Of a DNA stretch of 64,000 bases, positions 32,864 through 45,592 are shown in pieces (position 1 is the first letter of the stretch; each line of letters opens with the position of its first letter). The notes beneath the pieces were generated by a model. It worked only from the letters and a program-made list of their open reading frames with translations. It ran no database searches and was not told the origin of the DNA. The stretch comes from Dactylonectria macrodidyma. Lineage: Eukaryota > Ascomycota > Sordariomycetes > Hypocreales > Nectriaceae. The stretch covers positions 310,001 through 374,000 of the forward strand of contig JAGMUV010000005.1 of NCBI GenBank assembly GCA_020744425.1. Reading direction: 5' to 3'. The position numbers and the translations under genes were made by a program.

Positions 32864-34485
32864 TTAGGATGAAGTTCCCAGTGCACCCATGGTGATGGTA
32901 GAACACGGCGCGTCATACGCTGAAGGCTTGACAAAGTCGACTCGCGGCTTGGTGCCATTTCCTAGGAGGATGAGAGACTTCGTCTGCGGGTTGAACTTGG
33001 GCCATCCGAGCTGTGACAAGCCGTTGGTAGGGTTGTTGCAGAAGGCGTACCATGCACCCTGCATGGTCTTGGTGAGCAGTGCTTGTCCTGCAGTGGGTTC
33101 AATGCCGCTGACGTCTCCAGACGCGCCAAAGATCATGTGCAGGTCAACGCCATGATAGGCACCGCTAGTAGGGAACAGGCGAGTGTTGTCCCAGTCCGCC
33201 ATGTAGCGGTACGCCCATGCGGCAACACCCTTCTGGCGACGGGCCTCGGCTTGGTAGGACACGGGACAGGTGAAGGACTCAAGCAAGAAGGACGTGACTT
33301 GGGCATCGGTGGGAGTGACTCCGTTGCCGTACGCGGGGATGCGATAGTAGCCGTCCTCGTTGTGGTTGTGTCCGAACAAGATGGGCACCTTGGCGAAGCT
33401 ACCAGTCTTGGTGAGGCTCACATAGTCGGAAAAGACGATCTCATTGTCAGGCTTGGGATAGAATGGAGGAATAGACCGGAGAACACTGGAACTGGAAGTA
33501 GGGCGGATGGCAGCGGCAGCCGTCTTGATATCCTCCCAGTCTGCGGCTCGCATGCACTTCATGACGTCGGAAGCGTCAGTGCAGTTGACAGCCGCAACGA
33601 CGGTATTCCAGTTCTTCTCAGGCACGCCGGCAGCGTTAACGGGGAAGCTGAAGGCGTTGCCGGAGGGAGCGATGATGCCTGTAATGATGGGATCCTTCTT
33701 GTAGGCGTAAGTCCAGTAGTCAACGGCAACACCACCAGAAGATTGACCAGCGATGGTGATCTTGCCCGGGTTGCCACCAAAGCGCCAGATGTTATCGCGA
33801 ATCCACTCGGCGGCGGCGCGCTGGTCGCGAAGACCAGCGTTGGCCGTCTCATCGGGGGCGCCGGGGAAGCCAAATATGTTGATTCTGTAGTTGACAGTGA
33901 CGACGACAATGTCCTCGGCGTCAGCAAAGTACTTTCCGTTGTAAAACGGGCTGTTGGTGTTTCCAATGGCGAAGCCTGAAACTTGTTAATAAATGTCACC
34001 GTAGATGATGAACTGGTGAACATACGTCCGCCATAGAAGAAAACCACAACTGGCTTATTGGCCTTGTCAGAGTTGGCAGTTGCCTTGGACCAGACGTTGA
34101 GGGTCAGACAATCCTCGCTCTGAGCAGTCCCGGCCGAGCTAGCAAAGTAGGAGATGATCTGCTGAGCCTGGGAGGTCATGTTGGGATAGGCGACCGCCCT
34201 ACTCGCCGTGAGCGGGCAGTCATAGCCAAAATTGGCCGCCTTGTAGGGCTTCGTCGAGACGAACTTCTGGGGAGGGGCGAAGCGCAGGTTGCCGACTGGA
34301 GGCTTCGCATAGGGAATTCCTAGGTACTCGACGACACACTTGGAGTTGTCGGCGATATGACCCGTGATGGGACCGCTGGATGAGTCCACGGTGATGTACT
34401 TTGACGTCTGGCAGCCCTGTGAAGGGTATGCGGCTGCAAGGCTGGCCCAGCAAAGGGCAAACGACGCGATGCTGGTCAGATACAT
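32864..34485 (-). CDS. Secreted type-B carboxylesterase/lipase
   Basis: Alpha/beta-hydrolase of the carboxylesterase type B family, 523 residues in two exons (34026-34485, 32864-33975; 49-bp intron). Signal peptide MYLTSIASFALCWASLAAAYP. Family landmarks: YLGIPYAKPPVGNLRF, EDCLTLNVW, the oxyanion-hole region FFYGGRF restored by splicing, nucleophile Ser in AGQSSGG (the usual E before S is Q here), acid Glu in HNHNEDGYY and His in GAYHGVDLHMIFG. Substrate unknown: ester, lipid or cell-wall acyl groups. The ATG at 34485 was chosen for the signal peptide; an upstream one at 34551 would add 22 polar residues. Confidence 0.9.
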
Positions 34486-35171
34486 GTTGACTTTCCGTAC
34501 ACCAGGAGCAACGCTGTGAGTGTGGGATAAGGAATCCTTCCAATCCAGCAAATAAGGACTCGGGGATGTTACTTTAAAGTTCCAGCATACAGTCCGAAGG
34601 ATCCGTGCTCATTTCCCAAGGCCCTGGAAGCGAAGCCACAACGGTCGACGGATTTAATGACAATAACCGAGGAGCTGGGAGGCGATGGGGAGGCAAAGGA
34701 GAAGCGAAGGAAGATCCCTGCCGTCTTGGGCAATTCATCTCCGTCCCCGCTGAAATCCTTCCGGCTTCTAGGGCTGGAACGGTTCGCCAAGCCCAACATG
34801 CGATGCTTTGTAAGGAACAATTCCGCAAGCTTGGAACATAATGATCCCAGCATCCATGCCGTGTCCAGGATTCTCAAAGGCCTCCTGCATGTTGTATCCA
34901 GGGCTCCTCCATGCCATATGCAGGGCTGCAACATGGCAAAATGCCTCAATTCGTCCGGTTATTTGGCTCCGACGAGCAGACCATTCAACACATGTTGTTG
35001 CACGGGGTGTGGTTCATGTTTGCTGAGCGAGAGGGGTTCATGCCAGCTAATGGGGGCGTTCATATACGCTTCAACTGCAGTTTTGTCGATCTCCATCAAC
35101 GGTCGTCTCTGTAACTCTGTCCAACTCTCGTCCACCTCGATTCTCCGTAATGCCATGATGTGTCAACCGCA
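34486..35171. promoter_or_regulatory. Divergent promoter, esterase and SAT4 gene
   Basis: 686 bp between divergent genes; no coding signal or cluster motif found. Confidence 0.45.
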
Positions 35172-36469
35172 ATGATGGGCGACAAAGGCATGGGTTTCCC
35201 TCAAGATGGGGTTGACAATCAGGGATGGAAGCTTTACATCACCTCGCTGGTGATGATCATCACAGCGGGCCTGTTCGTCATCGCCAGGTGCGCGACTCGC
35301 TACGACATGAACAAGCTTGGGTGGGACGATGTTGCCGTTGTTGTATCTCTGGTACGTTCAGTTGAGGCTAAGATGATCCTCCAAGCTGCCGATCTTGACG
35401 CACTGACGCTACTTTATTCTCTTCCGTCCAGCTCTCGTCCATCATCGTGTCCGTATCGATGCAACTGGCCATCCAGAACGGCTATGGCATGCACAAGGCA
35501 GACCTCACCAAGCCTGAGCTTAATACGGCTCTCAAGATGTTCTTCATTGCCCAGACGCCGTACAAGGTTACCGTTTGCCTGAACAAGGTGGCAGCCATTC
35601 TGCTCTATCTGCGACTGTTTGTCACTCGTGGCTTCCGCATCGCCTGCTTCGTAGCAATGGGCATCATTGTAGCTTGGAGCATTGGTGGTGTCGGTGCTAC
35701 CATTTGGCAATGCGTGCCCATCGCGGGGGCCTGGAACAAGAAGCTGGACGCAACGTGCATCGACTCTAACAAGTTCTGGGTGGCTTACGCCGTCATGAAC
35801 ATCCTAACAGACATCATGGTGCTGGCTCTTCCGATTGCACCCATCATGAAATTGCAAATGAGCATCAGAGAGAGGCTACTCTTGTGCTGCGTCTTTCTCT
35901 TGGGAGGCTTGTACGTATTCCACGGCATGATCCTACTTACCATACACTAACCTGCTTCTTCAAATAGCGTCACAATTACATCCATTCTTCGAACGACGTC
36001 GGTTCAAAACTCCCTCAAGAATAAGGAAGACATTACCTACAACTTTATCGAGCGCGGCATGTGGACACTCATTGAAGCCAACCTAGGCATCATTAGCGCT
36101 TGCTTGCCGGTGCTCAAACGACCGCTGGGCAAAATCTTCCCACGTGTCTTCGGTTCGACCAAAAAGAGCTCCGCCTACAACTTCAGTGCCGACACACGCG
36201 GCAATTCCAAGGGATACAACTTGTCCAACATCTCCGCCAATGGCTCTCATCCCGGGTTGTGGCGAGGTCCTACAAGGGCCCAGCGGATTGTGTCCGTCAG
36301 CGGCCCCGAGGTCATTACGGAAAGAAAGAGTGACGAAAGACACATTATCGCCGAGTCTATCAAGGGGAGCGACGTCGATAGCGAACCAGGTGGCAATGCA
36401 GCGAACACCAGGGCCGGGATTTCTAAGCGGGTAGAGGTGGTAAGGACTTCGTTCTACGAGGATCGTTAG
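35172..36469 (+). CDS. SAT4/rhodopsin-like fungal integral membrane protein
   Basis: 386 residues in three exons (35172-35351, 35432-35910, 35968-36469). Seven predicted hydrophobic segments in the N-terminal 270 residues, with the family's conserved phrases: ARCATRYDMNKLGWDDVAVV, YGMHKADL, KVAAILLYLRLF, CIDSNKFWVAYAVMNILTDIMVLALPI and NLGIISACLPVLKRP. The C-terminus is a polar cytoplasmic tail. This family is widespread in filamentous fungi and its function is mostly unknown; some members have a CFEM domain, absent here. ATG at 35172 or 35175 precedes the first helix. Confidence 0.9.
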
Positions 36470-37096
36470 TATATCATATAATATGATGCAGATAAAATAA
36501 AAGAACCACGATAAGGAAGATCTGCATGATCAACAACGCCTAGTGAGCAAATGCCATGATCAAATTCCCATGGCTTGGGATACGCCGACTTTCGTAGCAG
36601 CAGCAGTGGGTCAGTCCCTGGAGCATGATGACTGCATACAACGATCTAGTTTAATGCCACGATCTCGTTTAATGAGATTAGCAAAACTAAGGCTGTCTTA
36701 TAAGTAGGCCAAAATTTCAGCCCAGCTTACGAGTTTGCGAGGTGGGGTCTTCATGCACGTTGCATTTTCCGTGCCGCAGATGGTAAAGGAATTGATTACA
36801 ACTTGCGAGGATGGGGAATTTCTAACCTTGCTGGATGATTGCCGCTATTCATACCTTCGACACAGTGCTGATGACCGAAATACCATCCAGGACAAGTGGT
36901 AATGTATGACCTTTACAGTCAATCGAAACAATTATTTAATGCATTCTGCTACCAAGTATACCCATAATATTCTTCATGTTGCATTAAACAGGGGGTTGCG
37001 TGACCTTATGCATCTATTCTAGCTCCTGCTACCCTATACTCAGAACTGCTATTTACCTTAGCAATCTCTCAACGGGCCAGAATCCACGACTCTAAT
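36470..37096. other. Convergent intergenic region
   Basis: 627 bp between convergent genes; nothing recognised. Confidence 0.5.
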
Positions 37097-38886
37097 CTAG
37101 TACGTATATCGGAAGAACTTATTTTCCTTGTCCGTCATTGTAGACCACACCTCAGGAGATAAGTAGGCATCTTCCATTTCCTTGCTGCGATCATTGCGTC
37201 TCTTGTTTGCCCAAATGTAGTAGCAGAATAAAGTGAACGTGGTGAGGGCACAACCGGCCTGAGTGCCCATGACAGCGAGTTTAGCAGGCCGAAAGTCTGG
37301 TGCATCGCGAGCCTGGAATGTCTGGGGCCCAATGATGTTTCCCAGTGAGAACGAGCCACTGACGACGGCGGCCGCGAAGGCTCGTTTTGTTGCACCGCCA
37401 AAGTTGGCTGCAGTCCACTGTCATTGATGTATGAGTGACACAAAACAGAGAGAAATCTATGTAAGGTGGCTTACGTTGTAGAAAATGGTCAAGGGAGCGA
37501 CTACTGCATTGACCAAGTAAATACCAGCAAGTACGCCAGATTTGTTGCTGGAGTCAAGAAACGACATGAGAGCACCGCCAATGATTCTAGAATCGGGGAG
37601 AGTCAACAGACGGACCATTGTATCAAAAGAACAACTTACGCAGGAATAATGCAGGCAATGATCCAAGCCCATCGATTGGATGTTGTCCGGATTCCATAAC
37701 CGACGGATAGGGTGAAGAAGATGCTAACGACACCGGATGGCATGTTCATGAGAGCTGACTTCTTGGAATCATAGCCCAGGTTGCGGATGAGAGTGGCTGA
37801 GTACGTCGTAACGACACCACTAGAGACGGAGAGCTTGCAAAATAGTCAGTAAAAGGTAGCGCAATGCGAACGTGAAGAAGGCCACTTACTAGAACAACAG
37901 ATAAAACCATGAGGTATAACTGAGGATCGCTCAACGCTTCAACAATCTCTTTTGGGCGGAATTTGCGGCTCTCGATGCCAGTTTGGTTGACACTGACATG
38001 CTTCAGCAGCGCAACCTTTTCGGCATCTGACAACCATCGAGATTTCATAGGTGTGTCTGGAAGGAAAGCGAAGGTGCTCAGACCGATGATGACGGTAATA
38101 ACGCCTAGCGTCACAAACATGATTCGCCAACCTGCCAGTCCAGCACCGGGGCCAATATGCTGGAAGCCATAGGAGGCAGCCCCTCCTATGATCTGACCGA
38201 GGCCGAGGCCCAGATACCAGAAGGAAAATCTCGGAGCCTGTTCAGACTTGGTATACCATTGGCTGCTGATGAGCATTAAAGATGGGCCAATTGTGGCTTC
38301 GAAGATGCCGAGAAAGATGCGCGAGACTAGCAGAGTTTGGTAGTTGTGCGCAGCAGCGCCACAGGCTGTTGCGATTCCCCAAAGAGTGACGTTTGCACCT
38401 AGCCACTTGCCAGAGGGCACCACCTGGAGAAAGTAGACTATGGATTGATGAGCATAGAACAACTATAGTAGGGTCGACAGTGGACCTACTGTTTGGCACC
38501 TCAAAGCAGAGTAAGCCAACAAAGAGAAAGGTCGCAACATTAGAGAACTCGTTGCCCTTGAGCCCCAAGTCTTGATTGAGACCCATGACGGCAGAGTACT
38601 AGATGAGGTTCATGTTAGGGGAGATGGGAGGGTTGACAGCGGAAAGACCAACATTGAGGATGACCTTGTCTAGGAACTGCATCGTATAGCAGCAGAACAT
38701 CAAAGGTACAATGTGCCAATCAATCTTTCGTCGCAATGCATTGAGATCGACTGGGATGCCGCCTGCAGCAACGTCGCGGTGGCGATCCAGGAACTTCCAT
38801 GCACCATCTACGTTGTTGGGGATGCCTTCAGCGTACGGCGTCTGCATGACCTCGGCTTCCTTGGTCTCGCTGTCTGCCAGTAACAT
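37097..38886 (-). CDS. MFS transporter, anion:cation symporter (Dal5/allantoate permease) type
   Basis: Twelve-helix plasma-membrane permease, 505 residues in six exons (38653-38886, 38490-38598, 37890-38437, 37640-37833, 37475-37586, 37097-37417). Characteristic phrases of the allantoate/nicotinate permease group: RKIDWHIVPLMFCCYTMQFLDKVILNYSAVMGL, GNEFSNVATFLFVGLLCFEVPN, PSGKWLGANVTLWG, SRIFLGIFEATIGPSLMLISSQWY, FLPDTPMKSRWLSDAEK and a WTAANFGGATKRAF stretch in helix 10. Likely substrates are small carboxylates, vitamins or ureides; I cannot choose. Cysteine- and proline-poor N-terminus has no signal peptide, as expected. Confidence 0.92.
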
Positions 38887-39853
38887 TTTGTTCTAAAGAG
38901 AGGTGGATGTGTGGCAAAATGATAACAGTTGCTGCATGTGAACCCAGCACACACAATGATGTAACGTGAGTAGAAATGGAGGCTGTGAAGGGAGAGGAAC
39001 GAATTGGAATATGAGCAACAAATAGGGACGATACAGGGCGAAGTAGAAACGCGTGAGGGGTGAGGAGAAGCGGGAGAAAAGAGGAAATGGGAAATTAGCG
39101 TGATGCAGATGTCGATTGGTGACCTGAAACGACCTGCATACAACTGCAGCATTCATGGTTACATCGTCACTGCTGCAACGGGCGACGGAGGATACTCGAC
39201 GTTGGTTGGTCCTCCCTCCGAAGAGGCATCAGCCGAGATACCTCTTAGTTTTTTACTTAAAGCCGCAAAAAGCATATTTACATGGATAACGAAAATCTCT
39301 TCCTCGTCGTCTCTCCCCGCGCGATTCGCCCCACAGTGGCCTGTTCTCGCAACAGAGGCCCTGTTGATCGACACGGGTAAGATCTGTTTGCACCAGGGAT
39401 CTAATTAACGCTTGCCCAGCGTGGACCCATTCTAGGCCCTAATGGTGTCGCCATCAATTTGTTTCGGATGGCTCTGTTGGTCGTGGAAATGGGACTGGAG
39501 CTGTGCATCAGTGCAAGTCCGGCCGATGGAACAGCGACGGTCGTATCACCGAGAGCGGGCGCATCGTGGCCAGGTTTGTAATCCAACACACGATATGCAC
39601 AAGATGTCAAGAGATACGCCGTGTCAGGGTACGAGATGAAGCATAGCAACCGAGGGAGCAACGAGGAGGCTTGAATCAGTCACCCAACAGCCTTGGTCGG
39701 GAGACAGGATCGGCTCGGGTCTGCTTTCGAGGGCGTCTCAAGGCCCCCTTTCTAAGAAAGCCATGTGTAGCTTTGGTATTGTTGGTCGATATTCCCATCG
39801 AAGTTTCTTGTCTTTCATTAATTCTTGATTTGTCGTCGTTCAAAGCAGCCATC
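38887..39853. promoter_or_regulatory. Divergent promoter, MFS and second SAT4 gene
   Basis: 967 bp between divergent genes. The MFS-proximal 200 bp are purine-rich on the + strand. No gene or cluster motif found. Confidence 0.45.
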
Positions 39854-41120
39854 ATGGGCTGGGTCCAGAACGCCACCTCTGCGATTAACGCCAAATCACA
39901 ATTTCCAACCATCATTACCGTATGCGTTCTGCTGTCGGTATTATCCAGTATAGTGGTTCTAGCCCGCATCTACGTCCGTTTCCGCGCTCGTGGCCTTGCG
40001 TACGATGACCACATGTCCGTCCTGTCCATGATCTTTGCCATCCTCTACTCCATCCTCTGCATCGCCCGTACGTTATTCTCGCCTGTCCCAGACTATTTTA
40101 TCGCGCCTCATACTGATCTCCTTTTATGCAGAGACAAGATACGGCCTTGGGCTCCCAATCGCCCTGCGGCCCGACGAGAACTTGATCAAATACACCCGCG
40201 TTAATTTTGCTGGCCGCCCAATCTACCAGCTTGGCATCAGCTTCTTCAAGATTGCACTCTTGATCAGCTACTTGAGGCTGCTAAGCGGGACTGACCATCG
40301 AACCTATCGAGGTATTGTGTGGTTTACAATTGGCGCCGTCTTTCTTTCGCATTTGGGTTGCGCCCTCTGTCTAATCTTGGCATGCAAGCCGGTAAGCATC
40401 GATGATGGACACGAGAAATCATCGCTGAGATGCCACAGATCACCAAATCATGGAATCCGCTACAAGATGGGACTTGTCTCCCTGCTGGACCGTCATTCAC
40501 AGCCTATGCCGTCGTGACCATTGTCGCGGATGTTGTCGTCGCGTTGCTGCCACTCCCCGTTCTCTTGAAGCTCGAGATACGACTTGCCAAGAAGGTCGGA
40601 CTGGTTACCATTTTTGGCCTTGGGCTATTTACTACCATTTGCTCCATCATGAGATATCGTCAAATCGATCGAATCCAGAATGGAGATGGCAATTCAACCA
40701 TGCTTGTCATGTGGGGAACCATTGAATTCAATGTCGGGGTAGGAAGTTTTTCTATCAATGCGAGTTCCTGCAGCTAACATGTTGATACAGAACATGGTGT
40801 CATCTCTTCCATTCTTAGCACCCATCTTTTTCAAGAAAGCCAGGCAGTACAGATCCAAGCATTCAGATGAGTATGGTGCTCCAAGCGGCAAGAGCCGAAG
40901 CAGAGGGATGAAAAGCGACCACTACAAGTTAAAGGACATGAGTCATGGTAAGAATACGGCTGCATTTGACTCGGCGACCAAAGCATCCCGAAGTGGCAGT
41001 GAGGAGAACATTCTGCAGGGGAATGATGGTATCATCAAATCCGTGGCCTATACGGTCCAGGTCGAGGACGACAACGGGGAACCAAGCACCTGCAACAGCG
41101 TTGGCTCGCGGTGTACATAA
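39854..41120 (+). CDS. SAT4/rhodopsin-like fungal integral membrane protein (second)
   Basis: 367 residues in four exons (39854-40067, 40132-40391, 40439-40738, 40791-41120; introns 47-64 bp). Seven hydrophobic segments, with family phrases ARIYVRFRARGLAYDDHMSVLSM, QTRYGLGLPI, QLGISFFKIALLISYLRLL, AYAVVTIVADVVVALLPLPVLLKLEI and WGTIEFNVGNMVSSLPFLAPIF. A basic, serine-rich C-terminal tail follows. Function unknown, as for most of this family. Together with the gene at 35172 it is one of two distant members of the family in 6 kb. Confidence 0.9.
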
Positions 41121-41792
41121 TTGTAATGGAGTGATTTCTATCTCAGCTGTAGCATAAATTCTAGGCAATCTGACGGCTTTCCTCGCATATCTGCTCACGA
41201 TGTAACGCTCCCAGAGGTAGCTGGGTCAGTCACGCAATTTTCCAGGTACCAGCATTGAGATGATCAGCCGAAGCCAACGAACAGGTTTTTAGCACGATCC
41301 TTGGACAATTCTTGGCGCTGTGACCCGTACCACTTCATGCAGGGCTATAACTAGCCACTCGTCGTATGCATAGGCCCAGAGGGTCCTAGAGCCGCGTAGA
41401 AATCATGAAAGAATAGAACTTTTCCAGCTCATCCAAGGGTGTTATTGCTTGCTTCGAGAAAAGAGAGCGGGGTTCCCTGGTTCCGGAACATCCCCGAGGC
41501 GTCCGATGTCATTGCACGACGTACAGCAGTAGTGGCCAGACCCCTGATAGCGGGATTATCGCCTACAAGTGGCCCACTATGGATGAAACGGGACATTTGC
41601 AGACCACTCGGGTGTCCCGTAATGATCCGGAGTCCAAGGCGTGCTGGCTTGAATTTGTGGTGAGCCTTAAGTCCTCTTCACAAGGAGCTTGCACAGAGCA
41701 GAAGACAAATCATTCCCTCCCGACACCACCCGAATCGAAGTCGGCTTCCATTCGACAACTTAATTACCAGGCGATACTCAGAAGCACTCAAT
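41121..41792. other. Intergenic, monooxygenase promoter
   Basis: 672 bp; no gene or notable repeat seen. Confidence 0.5.
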
Positions 41793-43251
41793 ATGGCAAC
41801 CGGAACTCCATCTCCAGCGGAACGACCCGTGCTGATTATTGGCGCTGGAATCAGCGGCTTGCTGCTCGCTCAACGTCTCCACCAAGACGGCATCCCGTTT
41901 CGGGTGTTTGAACGAGACGCAGATCTCAAGACTCGAGGTGCCGGTTGGGGTCTCACATTGCACTGGTCGCTCCCGGCGCTTCGATCCCTGCTGTCGGACC
42001 ATCTGGCTCAGCGTCTTCCTGAGGCTTATGTTGATCGGGCTGCTGTCGCTGAAGGCGCGTCTTCCTCTTTCCCCTTCTTTGATCTCAGTACTGGTGAACT
42101 CAAAGCCGCCACACCCAAAGCCTCTGAGGCGCAGCGCATTCGAGTTACGCGCGAGGGTTTGAGACATATCCTTGCCACGGATATCAAAATCGAGGTGCGT
42201 TCTGAATACTGCTCCTGGATTTGGATAACAATACTGGAACTTTGATTGACTCGACCTTTGTGAATAGTGGGAAAAGTCTTTGGTTGAAGCCATCTTCAGC
42301 CCTACCTCTGCGACAGCTACTTTTGAGGACGGTTCATCCGTCACTGGTCGCCTCATCGTCGCGTGTGATGGTGCCCAGTCTCGAGTACGACGCACACTCT
42401 TCCCCAATCAGTGGGAGACCTATAAACTACCTGTGCGGATGCTGGGTGTCAAGTTACAATTGTCGCCAGAGCAAATGAAGTCAGTTCATGACCTGGATCG
42501 ATTCTTCTTACAAGGCACTGCGTCAAATAATGATTCTTTTGTTTACATCGGTGGTATGTATCAAAATCTTCAAACTTTTCACTGTTGCTGATAACACCAT
42601 CACAGTGCTGGATGCTCCAGGAAACAATGCCACCAGCTCCGACAAGTACGTATGCCAGATGTGTGTGTCTTGGCCCTACCGTAATGGTTTCTTCAATAAG
42701 CCATCACCAACCGAGATCCCGGAGACAAACGAAGAAAAGCGTCGATTCATAGAAACTATTGCCAAAACCTGGGCAGAACCTTTCCGTACACTGGCTCACG
42801 GTATCCCACCCGACGAAGAGATCAAGCATCTGACACCACAAGACTTCGCTCCACCCAGAGATCTCCGCACAGGCGGACGAGCGGTCTTGATGGGAGATGC
42901 GCTGCATGCCATGGCAATGTGTAAGTTTGTTCACTGAGTTGCGGGTCGCACAACGCAATAGTTCACTCGCAGCTAACGGGGATAGACCGAGGTGAGGGTG
43001 CAAACCATGCAATCGTGGATGTACAAGACTTTGTAGAGAGAGCGGTACCTATTTTGAAGAACGACCAGGATTTCGCTATTCTGAGAGGCGCTCTGGATGA
43101 GTATGAGGATGAGGTCATTAAGAGAGCACGCCCTGGTACATTGGCCTCACGAAGAGCGTGCCTTGACGCACATGAGTGGTCAAGAATCAACAACCAAAGC
43201 CCTTTGTTGACCAGACGGGAAAAGAATATCCAGTTTGAGGAAGATTCCTAG
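41793..43251 (+). CDS. FAD-dependent monooxygenase (PHBH fold)
   Basis: Group A flavoprotein monooxygenase of 422 residues in four exons (41793-42194, 42268-42553, 42606-42920, 42986-43251). N-terminal dinucleotide-binding motif VLIIGAGISGLLLAQRL, FERD acidic residue, RVTREGLRHIL, the second FAD motif LIVACDGAQSRVRR and the third RAVLMGDALHAMAMYRGEGANHAI, whose end is rebuilt across the last intron. No signal peptide or obvious membrane anchor. Substrate unknown: aromatic hydroxylation or secondary-metabolite tailoring are usual for this family. No metabolite synthase gene is visible nearby. Confidence 0.92.
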
Positions 43252-45592
43252 GCTTTCCCATTCAGCCATGATGCTGGAGAACAAAAGAGCAGGCGGCGAA
43301 ATGGCGTGAAATGTCATCGAGACTAGGCCGGAAGGAACAATGCGCTCTGTGCGAATGAGGCTCAAGACGAAGAAGAGACTCAGGTTGGTGCTATGTGATA
43401 GCCTAAAATAATGCATCGTGCACTGTGAAATCGATCGTCAAACTTCACTTCTCCGTAAGCGTTGAACATTGTAACTTCATCAGCATTTGACTCACCCTGA
43501 GTTTCTTGATTGTCTCCAATAGTACTGGCAACTCAAGTTTCCTCGTGAAGCCCACTCAACATTTCGCAAGCCAGGGTGATGTGACTTCATGGTGTATGGC
43601 TCATTCGCCAAAGAAGAGGCCCAATAATGGGGCCTAAATGAACATACAGCTTTGTCTTATGTTTGATCGGCGCTAGAATCGGTGATATGACGCTGAGAAT
43701 TTCCCACATTGAATCCTAAGATCTGGGCATTCTCCAGCCTCCAAGCATCCACAGATCAATAGCTCGATTTTTTAGCAGCCTTGTTGGGGTTTCATTGATT
43801 GAAGAGGAGGCATTAACCCACGGTGAGTCATTGAAAGATACTGCCTTCCTGGAGATGCAACAAATCACGATCGGAATTGAGACAAAATCGAAGCCAAAGA
43901 TGCACCGCATCTAGAAATTTGAATTGGGAATATATATTGTGACAATAAACTAAGAAAGCCTTTCCAAACTAAGACCGTAACTCAAGTAGGACAATTCTCT
44001 CAATTATTGGACTTGGATCTCTGCATTAATTAGGATTATTCCTGGAAACAACTGCCAGAGACAGGTAGACGAAATGGACATGACAGTACGACGCGTCCTC
44101 TGGGGGAAGGAAAACACCGCACACACTAAGAACGGCTATGATAAAATAAGTAGATTATAAAAGCCGTATTGATAATAAATTAGAAATAAAATAGATACCA
44201 AGAAAATTACACATTAGACTAATTTAGATTGTAAATCATTACATCATGTCAAATTTAGTAAATTAATACTAAGGATGTAGAGCAAGTTGACGCTCGGTGG
44301 TATGTGATGTTTTTCTGCCACTCCTTGCCCGTCTACCATGCCGCAACAAGTGCCGAGCTCAAAAAAGTCAGCGGACGGGCTTATGATAAAGACGGAGCTA
44401 CCGAGTGGGCACTGAATGGTTATGGGGCATGGGTCAATGCTTGAAGCTAATAGTAAGGACAGGGGTGAGGTGAGACTGCTCAATCATTCTTCGGCCACTA
44501 ACCACGGCAAACGAGGGTCAGTGTCTCGTTAGTCTCGTCAGCCACCGGCATGACTTTTGACAGTTTGGGAATGTAGGTTTCTATCGTTCAAGAGGCTGCA
44601 AAGCTAAGGCTAGAGCAAAGCGGCTGATGAACTCGGGAGCTATTTCCGGTATGGGGTCGGGAGGAGCCATGACTTGGAGACCATGCCCCCACTCTGTTCT
44701 CAAAGAAGAGAGACCAACACAATTCAACAACAGGATTGATGTCGAATACTACGGGTAGCGTGGCAAGATGCCTGGGAAATTTACTCATCAAGGGCAGAGG
44801 TCTGCTTTCTACAAATGCGATCGGATTTTGCAGCGGAGGGAGCGGCTTTGTGCAGTGAATACGAAGTCCAATATAGTAACAACGATGTTACTTGTCTTGA
44901 AGCATGATGCTCTGGCAGATGCATGGGGGAGTAGCAAAACGGTCCAAAGGGAGAATTTGCAAAGCCACGAGATGACGCGGCTTCCTTAGACGAAAAACTT
45001 TGTGGAATCAACAACAGATTAGTGTTGAAAGATCGAGCTGACCCTGGTCCCCTAAGCCATGCGGGCCTACGGCTAACAGTGGGCTTGACAGCCCAAGCTC
45101 AAAAACTCCGCTGACAAAGATGAAACTGACAATTTACGATGGACTGTATCAACCCATTTCCGTTCAATACGAACATGTCATGTCATCTTATCATGGCACT
45201 ATCTTGATCTAAGAAAGGCGGTTGATGAGTCAGCGGAGAACTGTCTTCGTTATCGACTCCGTTCTGAGTGCAATGTGGGTGCAGCTGTTGTTAGGCTAAG
45301 GTTGCCTTGCTTCTTGAACTAAGAAACCTCGTAAACAGATGTGCCGGAATCTAATAATAAACCATTCAGCAGCTAAGTGACGTTGTTGTTCATCCCCGAC
45401 ATCGATATAAAGAGATGGAAGAGGGACAAGGGTAGTCCTTCTTTTCACACGTCTGCAGCTTTCCAAATCCATTGTTCGTTTTGGTTTTACTATCACGACG
45501 GGGTTTTTCTTCTTCACGCTGCACTCACTACGATTTTTGGGAGTTGGGTAACAGTACCTTCCTCGTCTCATGGAGTGCAAGAAATAAAAAGC
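43252..45592. other. Long intergenic region before chitin synthase
   Basis: 2.3 kb without a supportable gene on either strand. The segment 44130-44280 is AT-rich. A TATA-like GATATAAAG lies near 45409, about 185 bp before the chitin synthase ATG. Confidence 0.5.

Noticed and set aside
33083..33979. 298-codon open frame on the + strand
   Set aside because: It is the antisense shadow of the well-supported esterase gene and resembles no protein family.
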